Shown here: one piece after another, positions 1-8,151 of the stretch
Numbering within the stretch: the first letter of the stretch is position 1
How the letters are laid out: each line of letters opens with the position of its first letter
DNA from: Nostoc sp. CMAA1605
GTDB lineage: Bacteria > Cyanobacteriota > Cyanobacteriia > Cyanobacteriales > Nostocaceae
Direction of reading: 5' to 3'
DNA: 64,000 bases
NCBI RefSeq assembly: GCF_021596505.1
Contig: NZ_PJIZ01000023.1
Location: 1 to 64,000, forward strand
Made by a program: the position numbers and the translations under genes
Notes under the pieces: model-generated
The model's input: the letters and a program-made list of their open reading frames with translations, nothing else
Told to the model about the DNA's origin: nothing
The model's database searches: none

Positions 1-31
1 TTCTATATTTTAATGTCTTCAGGTTGGACTG

Positions 32-859
32 TTACAACAATTCATCCATCAAGGTCATGACTTTGATTGCCCCTGGTGACAATTCTAGGGGTGTGGTGAA
101 TTTTAGTTGTGCTTCCAATACACCTTTTAGTGATATCAACTTGAGGCTATTTTCTGCTAGGGTTTGGGCGATCGCATCGGCTGCTGGTAAGTATCCAATC
201 GCACCTAAATCTGCTAATACAGCGCGTCGCAGTTGTAAGTCATCATTAGCTAGGGCTTGTACTAAGCGATCGCCATACTGACTCGCCAATTGTGGCTCTG
301 GAGTCAGTTGATACATAGCACGGGCGGCGGCAAACTGCACACGGGGAACAAAATGATCAAGAAAAGGCAAAATATCAGGAATCGCTTCCTGTGCGCCGAG
401 AGTTCCCAAGGCTTCTAAAATTGCATCAAAGGGTTGAGCTAGTTGAGGCGGTTCTGGTGCAGGTAATGTACCGGGAACTTGATCATTAAGTAACTCGATT
501 AATCTGGGAATGCAAGATAAATCTCCCAACATTTCTAAGGATTGGGCGGCTGCTTCCCTGACATAAAAATCAGAACATTCCAACGAGTGGATTAATGCTG
601 GAACAGCTCGCTTGTCTCCTAATTTGCCTAAAGCTCTAGCTGCATTACGTCGCAGAGGATAACCACCTGCATCTGTGCGATCGTCCTCATCTTCTAAGGA
701 GGCGATTAAAACATCAATTGCTACCGGCTCATTCACCCGAAACCGTCCCAACCACCAAGCAGCATACACACGCAAACCCAAATCCTCTCCTTGCAGATTG
801 GCGATCGCCTGTTCTACCGTTAATGAACCATCACTTTGAATTTCAGAGACTTCATCCAT
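32..859 (-). CDS. cpcE: Phycocyanobilin lyase subunit CpcE
   Basis: 275-residue HEAT-repeat protein that with CpcF forms the E/F-type lyase attaching phycocyanobilin to Cys84 of the phycocyanin alpha subunit. Seen in sequence: the CpcE N-terminal block around residues 15-50 (VEQAIANLQ, YAAWWLGRFRV), the following YPLRRNAARALGKLGD repeat, several further HEAT-like helical pairs, and a C-terminus ending KVMTLMDELL as in known CpcE. It follows cpcB-cpcA on the same strand after a 263-base spacer full of inverted repeats, so it is probably expressed from the cpc promoter at a reduced level. CpcF would be expected just past the left edge, but bases 1-31 show no start codon for it. Length and family identity are solid. 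Confidence 0.95.
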   Translation of the reverse strand: MDEVSEIQSDGSLTVEQAIANLQGEDLGLRVYAAWWLGRFRVNEPVAIDVLIASLEDEDDRTDAGGYPLRRNAARALGKLGDKRAVPALIHSLECSDFYVREAAAQSLEMLGDLSCIPRLIELLNDQVPGTLPAPEPPQLAQPFDAILEALGTLGAQEAIPDILPFLDHFVPRVQFAAARAMYQLTPEPQLASQYGDRLVQALANDDLQLRRAVLADLGAIGYLPAADAIAQTLAENSLKLISLKGVLEAQLKFTTPLELSPGAIKVMTLMDELL

Positions 860-895
860 AACTTTTAATTGGGAAGGGCTTGATTATATCTTGGA

Positions 896-1037
896 GTTGA
901 AGGGGTGTAGGGGTGTGAGGGTGTAAGGGTGTAAGGGTGTGAGGGTGTGAGGGTGTAAAGATTTAATTGATTATTTTCTCCTAAACCCCTAAACCCCTAC
1001 ACCCCTACACCCCTATACCCCTACACCCCTACACCCC
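896..1037. repeat. Inverted pair of heptamer arrays in the cpcA-cpcE spacer
   Basis: A G-rich array (about 896-958, units such as GGGTGTA and GGGTGTG) is followed after about 25 AT-rich bases by a C-rich array (about 982-1037, units CCCCTACA and CCCTAAA). The two arrays are complementary, so the spacer transcript could fold into an imperfect stem of roughly 50-60 base pairs. The units belong to the STRR class common in heterocystous cyanobacteria. Pairing of the arrays is seen; an effect on the cpcA:cpcE expression ratio is inference. Confidence 0.9.
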
Positions 1038-1049
1038 TAAAAATAGCAA

Positions 1050-1107
1050 TGCCCGGAGGAGTAAACAACAACTAACCTGAGTCAGCAATTGCATACCCCT
1101 CCGGGCA
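1050..1107 (-). terminator. GC hairpin just downstream of cpcA
   Basis: A perfect 10-base-pair stem (TGCCCGGAGG at 1050-1059 with CCTCCGGGCA at 1098-1107) lies 16 bases past the cpcA stop, with a loop of about 38 bases. There is no long U-tract, so it may be a partial terminator or an mRNA-stabilising 3' hairpin that makes cpcBA transcripts more abundant than cpcE transcripts. Such stem-loops after cpcA are common in cyanobacteria. Confidence 0.65.
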
Positions 1108-1122
1108 AAGAACTATCGCTAA

Positions 1123-1611
1123 TTAGCTTAATGCGTTGATAGCGTAGTCAATGTAGGAGTTTGCTTCAACAGCAGGATCACCGCTCAAACCGTGGTTAGC
1201 TTTGATGTACTTGAGAGCCTCAATGTACCAGCTAGGAGACAAGTCGAAGGTGCGGTTGATTTCAGCAATACCACTGATGAGGTAGTCATCCAATGGGCCT
1301 GTACCACCAACAACTAAGCAGTAGGTGATCATCCGCAAGTAGTAGCCGATGTCACGTACACACTTGTCTTTACCTGTTTGGGTAGAAGCGAAGTTAGGCC
1401 CTTGCATGGAGGTGGTGTAAGGGAATTTTTGGTAAACTGCGTTAGCAGCACCAGAAGCCAAGCTAGAAGACTTTTCGGTCAATGCTTTAGCAGCTTGGAT
1501 GCTAGCAGAAGCTTGACGGAAGCGACCAAAAGCGATTTGAATTTCGGTGGAGCTGAGGAAACGGCCTTGGGAATCAGCAGCTGCTACTGCTTCGGTTAGA
1601 GGGGTTTTCAT
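1123..1611 (-). CDS. cpcA: C-phycocyanin alpha subunit
   Basis: 162-residue light-harvesting subunit of phycobilisome rods, which pairs with CpcB as (alpha-beta) monomers assembling into hexamers on the thylakoid surface. Cys84 in [12 protein letters not shown] is the phycocyanobilin attachment site used by CpcE/F. The N-terminus [13 protein letters not shown] and the C-terminus [10 protein letters not shown] are diagnostic of phycocyanin; the [12 protein letters not shown] loop is also present. The sequence differs clearly from phycoerythrocyanin alpha. It starts 93 bases after the cpcB stop in the same operon. Start codon and length match the family exactly. Confidence 0.98.
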   Translation of the reverse strand: MKTPLTEAVAAADSQGRFLSSTEIQIAFGRFRQASASIQAAKALTEKSSSLASGAANAVYQKFPYTTSMQGPNFASTQTGKDKCVRDIGYYLRMITYCLVVGGTGPLDDYLISGIAEINRTFDLSPSWYIEALKYIKANHGLSGDPAVEANSYIDYAINALS

Positions 1612-1704
1612 TGTCGGATTCTCTCCAAATAATCTTGTTTTAAGGATTTTATTGATGACTCAAAACCGCTTGTGGCGGGTTAAATGATTGGCTCAGTCGC
1701 CTTC

Positions 1705-2223
1705 TTATGCAACTGCTGATGCAGCCTTATCAAAGTAGCTAGCTACTTCAGCCATCAATGCAGAGCAGTCACCACGGGTAATACCATTGGTATCACCTGC
1801 GATCGCCAATGCAGCATCCTTCATTTTTTGAACGCCAACTGCTACGGAAGCACCAGGAGTTCCCAAAGCCAAGTAGGTTTCTTTCAAACCGTTGAGGCAG
1901 CGATCGTCTAATACACTTGCGTCACCAGCGAAGATTGCGTAGGTGATGTAGCGTAAGATGATTTCCATGTCGCGCAAGCAAGCAGCCATACGACGGCTTG
2001 TGTAAGCATTTCCACCAGGTGCGATCAATGCAGGCTGTTCTGCGAACAATGCACGAGCTGCATTTGCAACGATTGTAGAAGCATTGCTGGTGATGCGGTT
2101 TACGGTGTCCATGCGCTTGTTGCCATCTGCAACCATTGCGCTCAGAGCATCTAGTTGAGAAGTGGTGAGATAGTCACCGCGTGCGTCAGCTTGGGAAACC
2201 ACTTTTGCAAAAGCGTCGAACAT
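1705..2223 (-). CDS. cpcB: C-phycocyanin beta subunit
   Basis: 172-residue beta subunit of phycocyanin. Both chromophore cysteines are present: Cys82 ([11 protein letters not shown]) and Cys153 (GDCSALM), so it should carry two phycocyanobilins, attached by CpcS/U-type and CpcT-type lyases respectively. Asn72, the residue normally methylated by CpcM, is in GGNAYTSRR. The N-terminus [13 protein letters not shown] is typical. A Shine-Dalgarno-like GGAG lies about a dozen bases before the ATG. First gene of a cpcB-cpcA-cpcE unit that lacks the linker genes cpcC/cpcD found between cpcA and cpcE in strains such as Anabaena PCC 7120. Confidence 0.98.
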   Translation of the reverse strand: MFDAFAKVVSQADARGDYLTTSQLDALSAMVADGNKRMDTVNRITSNASTIVANAARALFAEQPALIAPGGNAYTSRRMAACLRDMEIILRYITYAIFAGDASVLDDRCLNGLKETYLALGTPGASVAVGVQKMKDAALAIAGDTNGITRGDCSALMAEVASYFDKAASAVA

Positions 2224-2675
2224 ATAACGTCAATCTCCGTAATGGATTTATTCGAGTCTGGTTCAGGTTACAGCCAAACTGGATTCAGCTCAAATGCTTT
2301 CGCCAGTGGATGACAACCCTTGAAATGCTCCCTGATCTTCCACAGGGAAGCTTGGGAAAATTTACATTTCTTTAATAGTCGGAAAACTTTATTCATACAG
2401 GTGACTGGGTATATCTCACCGCCACCTCGTCCTTAAGTTTTCCATTACTTTGTTTATACTATGTCGTTGGATCGATATTTATTACAAATTGCAAACACTT
2501 GTTTCGTTATAACAAGCCTGTAAACACAGGTGTATTGCTTACAGGGTAAGGTTTTCAAGGCATAAACTGCCCCATACAGCTTAATGAAACGCAATCAATT
2601 ACATAAAAATTCGTCCGGGAATATTGAGTTACAGGAATCTGAGCGGCGAATATTAAGAAATGTTGCGAAAATGAA
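2224..2675 (-). promoter_or_regulatory. cpcB upstream leader and probable promoter region
   Basis: Non-coding stretch upstream of cpcB with several small dyads when read on the minus strand, for example CCTGT-GTTT-ACAGG near 2520-2535 and a CCCTGTGG...CAGGG stem near 2330-2350, as expected for a long structured cpc leader. AT-rich segments around 2455-2490 could hold the promoter, but no start point can be fixed by eye. ORFs predicted here overlap low-complexity repeats and are not credible. Confidence 0.5.
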
Positions 2676-2733
2676 AGGGGATTGGGGATTGGGGATTGGG
2701 GACTGGGGATTGGGCATTGGGCATTGGGCATCG
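2676..2733. repeat. GGGGATT/GGGCATT heptamer array
   Basis: About eight 7-base units (GGGGATT, GGGGACT, GGGCATT) in tandem between pebB and cpcB, followed by GTCTACCTT repeats and C-rich units. STRR-type non-coding DNA. Confidence 0.9.
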
Positions 2734-2813
2734 GATCAGAAATTCTACCTTGTCTACCTTGTCTACCTTTCCTCCCCTGCCCCCTGCACCCTGCCCCCAT
2801 GCCTGAGATTCCC

Positions 2814-3563
2814 TTACTCACTGGTAACGAGTAGCTTTCGTTCTAGGTCAAATAAGAAGCCGTGAATATACTCTTCTGTCCATTCCGCACCGTAAAAGCG
2901 GTTAAACATTCCCCTGGCTGGGTCTTTCTCGGCTCGATAGCGTAGATAACGTAGCTGCGCCTGCTCAATATCCTTTAAGGATTCAGCATTGGTATAGGCT
3001 TCTGCTTGCTCTACAAAATCCAAATATGCCTGGAGATAGTCTTTAAATGCGGCAAAAACGTGAGTTTCTACAACTTCCGTTTGTTGGGGACGCGTCCAGA
3101 GAAAGGCAGGCGAAAAAAATGGTTGAGCTTCGGCGGGAAAGTCGCCTCCCCAGGGCAAATGCTGCTGATGTGCTTGAAAAATTGACAGGATAGGCTGGGT
3201 GTATTTCGCCTGATAGGTCGGATCATCACGAAATAAAGGCTGCATATCCAAGGCAATCAAGTGTCCTCCTGGCAGAGTAACTAAATCTGCTCCAAAAAAG
3301 GGCAAATCATAGTTTAAATGCGGGAAAATTACGAAATTTAACACTTGTAGGGATTTTCCTCCCTGGACATGAGCTGCGCGGATTTGTCGAAGTTTAGGAG
3401 ATTGATAGGCGTAGCTAGTCGTCAAGACTTCTTCTTGATGTTTACCTTTACCTACAGTTGCTTGCTTCGATTCAAAGCCGGCAGGAATGGGATAAGAACG
3501 CAAATCCAAACGCTCCTGCAACAGCGCGATCGCATAATCTAAAAACGGCTGATAGAGAGTCAT
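2814..3563 (-). CDS. pebB: Phycoerythrobilin:ferredoxin oxidoreductase
   Basis: Ferredoxin-dependent bilin reductase that converts 15,16-dihydrobiliverdin to phycoerythrobilin. The family block [20 protein letters not shown], the [12 protein letters not shown] motif (shared with PebA), the [12 protein letters not shown] block and the YIHGFLFD C-terminal helix are all present. Start chosen at the ATG at 3563 ([16 protein letters not shown]). The six upstream in-frame residues (MNFELN) are encoded by an AATTCAAA repeat and look accidental. It follows pebA by about 80 bases in the same direction. The two enzymes act in sequence with channelling of the intermediate. Their presence implies the strain makes phycoerythrobilin, although no phycoerythrin gene is in the window. 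Confidence 0.94.
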   Translation of the reverse strand: MTLYQPFLDYAIALLQERLDLRSYPIPAGFESKQATVGKGKHQEEVLTTSYAYQSPKLRQIRAAHVQGGKSLQVLNFVIFPHLNYDLPFFGADLVTLPGGHLIALDMQPLFRDDPTYQAKYTQPILSIFQAHQQHLPWGGDFPAEAQPFFSPAFLWTRPQQTEVVETHVFAAFKDYLQAYLDFVEQAEAYTNAESLKDIEQAQLRYLRYRAEKDPARGMFNRFYGAEWTEEYIHGFLFDLERKLLVTSE

Positions 3564-3565
3564 AT

Positions 3566-3645
3566 TCAATTCAAAATTCAAAATTCAAAATTCAAAATGA
3601 TTAATAACTAATGACTATTGACTAATGACTATTGACTATTGACTC
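3566..3645. repeat. LTRR-like AATTCAAA units and GACTATT heptamers between pebA and pebB
   Basis: Four AATTCAAA-type units (about 3566-3598) followed by ATGACTATTGACTA-type heptamers to 3645 fill the whole pebA-pebB spacer. They run up to the pebB start and generate a spurious in-frame upstream ATG. Confidence 0.9.
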
Positions 3646-4377
3646 TTATTTACCAACCTTAGCGGCTAAAGGCACAGCGTCTTCAAACAAAAACTCATGT
3701 AAAAACCGTTCTGACCACTCATGACCAAAATAGCTGCTAAATAAACCAGAGGCGGGGTCACGGTCAGCACTGTATTGGTCGTAATCTTTTTGAGCTTTGA
3801 CAATCCGTTGAATGTCTGACTGATCACTTAGAGGCTCTGCGGCTTCTAGCATTTGCCAGTATAAGTCCAGATAATCTTTGAAGGCGGCAAACACCCGTGT
3901 TTTCACTGTTTCTGCATCGGTTTTAGCAAATAGCAGATATTGGGAGAAATACTGATTAGCATCATAAAACTTCATTTCCAAGTCTTGTGACAGGTCTGGA
4001 TATTTCTCGTGCAATGTCTGCAACGGCTGAATATATTTTTTTAGATAAGCCTCATCCTGAAATAAGGGCTGGAAATCCATCACAATCAGGTTTTTCACCT
4101 GACCAAAAGACAGAAAGTCTATACCTAGTAAGGGTAAATCATAGTGGTGACTAGGATAAATCACGCTATTCATAATTTGCGCGCTTGCGCCTGCGTCAAT
4201 GTATGTATAGCGAATTTTCCGCAACTCAGGACATTGATAACACCAGCTTTGGATGGTAGCAGGGTTTCTACCGCGATCGCTAACTTTATATTCTAGTCCT
4301 GCTGGAATTGGGCGACTCTGTAATGAAAACCGTTGCAAAAGCGATTTTTCTAGATGCTCAACAAAGCACTTATACAT
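3646..4377 (-). CDS. pebA: 15,16-dihydrobiliverdin:ferredoxin oxidoreductase
   Basis: 243-residue ferredoxin-dependent bilin reductase catalysing the first step from biliverdin IXalpha to 15,16-dihydrobiliverdin. Family features: SRPIPAGLEYK near the N-terminus, IMNSVIYPSHHYDLPLLGID, LIVMDFQPLFQD, and the DPASGLFSSYFGHEWSERF block near residues 205-225. First of the pebA-pebB pair. Length matches PebA. The split between PebA and PebB rests on the sequence pattern and gene order and is well supported, though isolated FDBRs can be confused. Confidence 0.93.
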   Translation of the reverse strand: MYKCFVEHLEKSLLQRFSLQSRPIPAGLEYKVSDRGRNPATIQSWCYQCPELRKIRYTYIDAGASAQIMNSVIYPSHHYDLPLLGIDFLSFGQVKNLIVMDFQPLFQDEAYLKKYIQPLQTLHEKYPDLSQDLEMKFYDANQYFSQYLLFAKTDAETVKTRVFAAFKDYLDLYWQMLEAAEPLSDQSDIQRIVKAQKDYDQYSADRDPASGLFSSYFGHEWSERFLHEFLFEDAVPLAAKVGK

Positions 4378-4835
4378 AAGAATTTATAGACTCATCTGCC
4401 TTAACCCATCAGAATAAAGGATTTCAGGACAGGTAGTCTCGAATACGTTAAACAAAGTAACGATCCTTAACGTGAGCGAAAAGGGACTTCTAACTAAAAA
4501 AATACAATCGCTGTGGCAACAGGGGGCAGGCTTCCGCCGTGAGCGTCAGCCGAACGGGAGCAGGGGGAAAATTAAAATATTCTCTCTCAGAAATTGGATA
4601 ATTTATTTTCTGTAAGTCATCAAAGAGATTTCCAAAACTTGGAGAACAGCCAATTTTTGCTTTTATTGTTCCCCGTTTCCTGTTCCCTTCCCTCCACCAC
4701 AGAACTTTGCTTAACTCAACCTTATTGTTCTTGAACTATTTTCCAATGGCGAAAAGGGCTGAAACTTACTTTTGAAGTTTCTCCCCTACAAGGCTATGGG
4801 TTACACAAAATTCATCAAATCACTGCTACCAAAAA
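4378..4835. other. Intergenic stretch between the CADD/TenA-like gene and pebA
   Basis: 458 bases upstream of pebA. They contain a short REP-like GC segment near 4520-4570 (GGCTTCCGCCGTGAGCGTC) and otherwise AT-rich sequence. No credible gene or RNA was found; the pebA promoter presumably lies in its left part. Confidence 0.6.
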
Positions 4836-5558
4836 TTAAGCAAAAGTCATTGCTTCCTGTAATTGAGGTGCAGAGATGCGGTAAATATTACCCCAAAATG
4901 TATCCCAATTTTGTTTAGCTTTCTGATAACCAGCCGCTAAATCACTCACGCAAGCCAGATCAACATCTACTATTTCATTGATTCCCTGTCTAACTAATTT
5001 GCGATGAGTAACATCAGCATCACCAACATGAATATTCCAAAATTCCCAATCAATGGTTTTTTTATTATCCTTAATATAAGGATTCTTGAGCAGATTCTTA
5101 TACATATTAGTCAGATAAATCTGACAAAGACATTCTCCTCCCATGCCACACAAGCCAATAGCATATGCTGGCGACTTATGGATAGTTAATTGCTTAATCT
5201 CATTCAATAAAGCGGTATTTTCCTGATTGATGGAATTTTCTAGTGCATCTTCCCTAATCCCAATACTGAGGAGAAAATCATCAAACAGTCTCAGGTGTGT
5301 CAGCTTGTTATCCCCTTCTCCTAATTCTTCTGCCAAGATTTGTGCCATTAAACTTTTCATCTTTCCATAAGGAAGTTTAGAAACTAAAACACCGAGATTA
5401 TTAGGATACTCTTGAATAAAATACCGATATTGAAGGCAGATATTTTGTAGTGTTTCTAGTGGAGCAATCTGTAAATAATGTAATTTCCTGTCAGCTACAT
5501 ATTCAGTTTCCAAGCGAGTATCATCTGCGAGAATCCAAAAATCATCACGGGTAATCAT
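4836..5558 (-). CDS. CADD/TenA/heme-oxygenase-like helical protein (DUF3865-like)
   Basis: About 240 residues, predicted all-helical. The overall pattern resembles the CADD/TenA/heme-oxygenase-like fold, in particular cyanobacterial DUF3865 proteins, but this assignment is from memory of the family and is moderate. Possible metal-ligand residues cluster in WEFWNIHVGDADVTHR and in the earlier acidic helices (ILAEELGEGD). Start set at the ATG at 5558 because GAGGGAG sits about six bases upstream; a longer in-frame start exists at 5600. It lies between a bilin lyase gene and pebAB, so a role in tetrapyrrole or bilin handling is tempting, but it is clearly not canonical HO1. Function unknown. Confidence 0.6.
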   Translation of the reverse strand: MITRDDFWILADDTRLETEYVADRKLHYLQIAPLETLQNICLQYRYFIQEYPNNLGVLVSKLPYGKMKSLMAQILAEELGEGDNKLTHLRLFDDFLLSIGIREDALENSINQENTALLNEIKQLTIHKSPAYAIGLCGMGGECLCQIYLTNMYKNLLKNPYIKDNKKTIDWEFWNIHVGDADVTHRKLVRQGINEIVDVDLACVSDLAAGYQKAKQNWDTFWGNIYRISAPQLQEAMTFA

Positions 5559-6015
5559 GCCAACTCCCTCATACAAAAATAAATTTCCGGTCGCCCTCAA
5601 CTAATACAGAATTATACTGAGTTTGTTGTTCGCCTCATACTAAATTCTCATGAAGTATGCGTAAAAAATCAGCAGATATACGTAGTTAATTCTGGGGTAG
5701 TAATTATACTGTTTTAAGGACACCAAAAATTATAAATATGCGATGAATTGCTACTGATTCACCAAAAATTATGATATCGAGGCAATTTCTAAAAGCTTTG
5801 CTGAGTCTGACTTTTGTAATCAGTGAAATCTGAATTTATACGAGTTGTGCTGAAACACGAAAAAAGGCAATAAAATTCAAGCAATTACTTATAAAATCTA
5901 CGATTAACCAATAGATAAAACGTATGATTTACAAATTTTTAATTCCCCATTCCCCATTCCCCATTCCCCATTCCCCATTCCCTATTCCCTATTCCCCATT
6001 CCCTATTCCCATTGT
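5559..6015. other. AT-rich intergenic region ending in TTCCCCA heptamers
   Basis: Upstream region of the CADD/TenA-like gene. 5600-5940 is AT-rich with no gene visible. 5941-6012 is a tandem array of about ten TTCCCCA/TTCCCTA units that abuts the stop codon of the next gene. Confidence 0.75.
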
Positions 6016-6603
6016 TTAGACTGATGCTCTAGACAAATTGTGTTGCATCATGGTTGCTAAATTCGCATCAGTCAAATAGCGGCGTTCAGAGCAGTAGGTC
6101 ATTAAATAGACACCGCTCATCATCCGCACGGTACTAACACGCACGCGGAAATCATCTGTCATAAACCAACAGCGTTCTTGTCCTTGGTTACTCTCATATT
6201 CAGTATCGATAGTTAAAATCCCATCTTTACCAAACCAGTAGCGACTAACCACAGGAATCCTTTCTACATAGCCTTGATTACGAAGTAATTTACCTGATGT
6301 GCCAGTTTCGTCATCAGGTACATCCACCAGTACAGCTGCATGATCAGGATTGGGTTCTCGGTCATCTTCATGTTCTTGCCACATGAAGCTAGCTCCACCG
6401 TTGGCTTTTGTAGGATCAATACCTTGCTGTTCACAAATGGCTTGGACTCGCGGATCATCGACTGTAATCACGCCTACGTAAAGCTTTGATTCTCCCGACT
6501 GATCCGCCACCGCATCAAAGTGATGTACTGTACGTTGTGTAAACCAGACCCCTTCACTCTTACGAAAGAAGTCCATCATATTCATTGGTGGTAAAAATGG
6601 CAT
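6016..6603 (-). CDS. CpcS/CpeS-family phycobiliprotein lyase
   Basis: 195-residue fatty-acid-binding-protein-like beta barrel of the S/U lyase family, which attaches phycocyanobilin to Cys82/84 of phycobiliprotein beta and allophycocyanin subunits. Seen: the N-terminal MDFFRKSEGVWFTQRTVHHF signature, a GGASFMWQ strand, KLLRNQGYVERIPVVSRYWF, and the ERCWFMTDDFRVRVSTVRM strand pair. It is more divergent from CpeS1 (NIEEFFELSAGKWFSQRT type) and looks closer to the second, CpcU/CpeS2-type partner; subtype is uncertain, so no symbol is given. It heads the minus-strand bilin cluster with TIGR03792-like gene 73 bases upstream. A clear substrate, CpcB Cys82, is encoded four genes downstream. Confidence 0.88.
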   Translation of the reverse strand: MPFLPPMNMMDFFRKSEGVWFTQRTVHHFDAVADQSGESKLYVGVITVDDPRVQAICEQQGIDPTKANGGASFMWQEHEDDREPNPDHAAVLVDVPDDETGTSGKLLRNQGYVERIPVVSRYWFGKDGILTIDTEYESNQGQERCWFMTDDFRVRVSTVRMMSGVYLMTYCSERRYLTDANLATMMQHNLSRASV

Positions 6604-6675
6604 AAAAAATTTTAGATTTGGGATTTTGAAATTTATTAGTCAATAGTCATTAGTCAATAGTCATTATTCAAAGAA

Positions 6676-6969
6676 TTACCATATTTGATACTCTTTTGAT
6701 TCTATTAACTCGTAGGTATTACCAACGGCTTGGCTAAACTTATGCTCTATGGTGACTAAATCTTCTGGGGGTATGGCAAACCACTGTTCTTTGGTTGCCC
6801 AACGGATAATAAATGTGACTTCTGTAGGATCATGGGGGTTAATCCATACTTCTTTACCTAAAAACCCTGGATACTTAGCTAAGGCAGTTGTCCAAATAGC
6901 TGCATCCTGTTGGAGATAATTGTCTCGTGTTTCAGGGGCAACTTTAAACTTCAGAAATTCTATAACCAA
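6676..6969 (-). CDS. TIGR03792-like small cyanobacterial protein (dimeric alpha/beta-barrel)
   Basis: 97 residues beginning MVIEFLKFKVAPETRDNYLQQD, with the pattern of ABM-like ferredoxin-fold proteins and a W-rich second half (ATKEQWFAIPPEDL). It matches my memory of the uncharacterised cyanobacterial TIGR03792 family. Biochemical role is unknown. It is followed at 73 bases, across TAGTCAATAGTCAT repeats, by the CpcS-like lyase gene, so the two could be co-transcribed. Confidence 0.7.
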   Translation of the reverse strand: MVIEFLKFKVAPETRDNYLQQDAAIWTTALAKYPGFLGKEVWINPHDPTEVTFIIRWATKEQWFAIPPEDLVTIEHKFSQAVGNTYELIESKEYQIW

Positions 6970-7106
6970 AACCTTTCACCCCGTCTCTTCGCCAATTTGC
7001 CAGAATAGAGCTGTAGGCTAGATTAAACTAAGCTTCCAGCATAGCTTGATTGCACACACTCACAAGCAAGGATTAGCTGGTTTGAAATAAATAACAGGAA
7101 GGAAGT

Positions 7107-7430
7107 ATGGACAGCAACAACTGGTTGCAGCAACTAATGATGCTTGGTATTGGGACGACTTCTCTAATGGCGGAGAAACTCAAAGAAGTAAGCGATGAAT
7201 TAGTAAAGGATGGCAAACTGAATCCTGAACAAGCAAAAACCGTGATGGATGACATTGTAGAGCATTTAAAGTCCGAGCAGGGAACTTGGGAAACTCAAAT
7301 GCAACGGCAAATGCGAAATATGATGCAGGATTTAGGAGTGGCGCGTCAGTCAGAGGTAGATGAACTGCGGGGGAGAATTGACCGTTTAGAAAGACAAGTC
7401 AGAGATTTAGAGAATAAGCTTTGGCGTTAA
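7107..7430 (+). CDS. Phasin-like coiled-coil protein
   Basis: 107 residues. The first half resembles the phasin/PhaF-type helical domain (hydrophobic MMLGIGTTSLMAEKLKEV, then KLNPEQAKTVMDDIVEHLK), the second half is a predicted coiled coil (VDELRGRIDRLERQVRDLENKL) at residues 80-106. A good ribosome site (AGGAAGGAAG) precedes the ATG. Granule binding is not proven; many cyanobacteria carry this short form as a hypothetical. Transcribed divergently from the 6676 gene and 78 bases before the FKBP gene. Confidence 0.75.
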   Translation: MDSNNWLQQLMMLGIGTTSLMAEKLKEVSDELVKDGKLNPEQAKTVMDDIVEHLKSEQGTWETQMQRQMRNMMQDLGVARQSEVDELRGRIDRLERQVRDLENKLWR

Positions 7431-7508
7431 GAACTGCTTGTGCTTTAAACTAATTTTGTCCTGTTGGTAATTTTCATTGCCAAACTACCTCTGTAGGGAG
7501 GGCTAATT

Positions 7509-8048
7509 TTGAAAGCAATTTTACTCAGCGTGGCTGTCATGCTGGTCTGTGTTGTAGTGTTAGTGTTGTCACAAATTGGTGGTAAGCAGGAATCTGCTAT
7601 TGCTGGGACTGTGACCCCAACTACTCCAGTAGTGGCCACAAGCGTTACAGAAAACAATACCTTAATAGCGAATAATCATATGTCTGATGCTTTGTCTGAT
7701 GCTTCCAACGCCGTTACTACCCCTTCTGGTCTAAAGTATGTGGAACTAGAAGAGGGAACTGGTGCAACACCAGAAAAGGGACAAACTGTGACAGTACATT
7801 ACACTGGTACTTTAACAGATGGTACTAAATTTGATAGTTCCCGCGATCGCAATCGTCCCTTTAGTTTCACTATTGGCGTTGGTCAAGTAATTCAAGGCTG
7901 GGATGAAGGACTTAGTACCATGAAAGTTGGTGGTCGTCGTCAATTAATCATCCCCCCAGAACTAGGTTATGGTTCTCGTGGTGCTGGCGGCGTGATTCCC
8001 CCTAACGCTACTCTGGTGTTTGATGTGGAATTATTAGGGGTGAAGTAG
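7509..8048 (+). CDS. FKBP-type peptidyl-prolyl isomerase, membrane-anchored or exported
   Basis: 179 residues. An N-terminal hydrophobic segment (residues 2-22, [20 protein letters not shown]) acts as signal anchor, followed by a Thr/Val-rich linker and a complete FKBP domain from about residue 75 to 179 with [31 protein letters not shown] and [11 protein letters not shown]. Start is TTG, chosen because GGAGGG lies 6-8 bases upstream and the signal segment would be cut by later starts. Likely folds proteins at prolyl bonds in the periplasm or thylakoid lumen. Stop is followed immediately by GGGGTGTA repeats. Confidence 0.92.
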   Translation: MKAILLSVAVMLVCVVVLVLSQIGGKQESAIAGTVTPTTPVVATSVTENNTLIANNHMSDALSDASNAVTTPSGLKYVELEEGTGATPEKGQTVTVHYTGTLTDGTKFDSSRDRNRPFSFTIGVGQVIQGWDEGLSTMKVGGRRQLIIPPELGYGSRGAGGVIPPNATLVFDVELLGVK

Positions 8049-8051
8049 ATT

Positions 8052-8093
8052 ATAGGGGTGTAGGGGTATAAGGGTATAGGGGTGTAGGGGTAA
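8052..8093. repeat. AGGGGTGT/AGGGTAT heptamer array
   Basis: Five to six G-rich 7-base units immediately after the FKBP stop codon; STRR-type. Confidence 0.85.
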
Positions 8094-8151
8094 AATCCTA
8101 TCCTCAATACCCAGTCAAAAGTTAACACTTAGCAGTCAATAGTCCCCCAAA

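Noticed and set aside
1..31. Possible start of cpcF at the left edge
   Set aside because: No minus-strand start codon or CpcF-like sequence can be seen in these 31 bases.
2555..2865. ORFs on both strands between pebB and cpcB
   Set aside because: They are built from heptamers ([11 protein letters not shown] and GDWGLGIG) and have no independent support.
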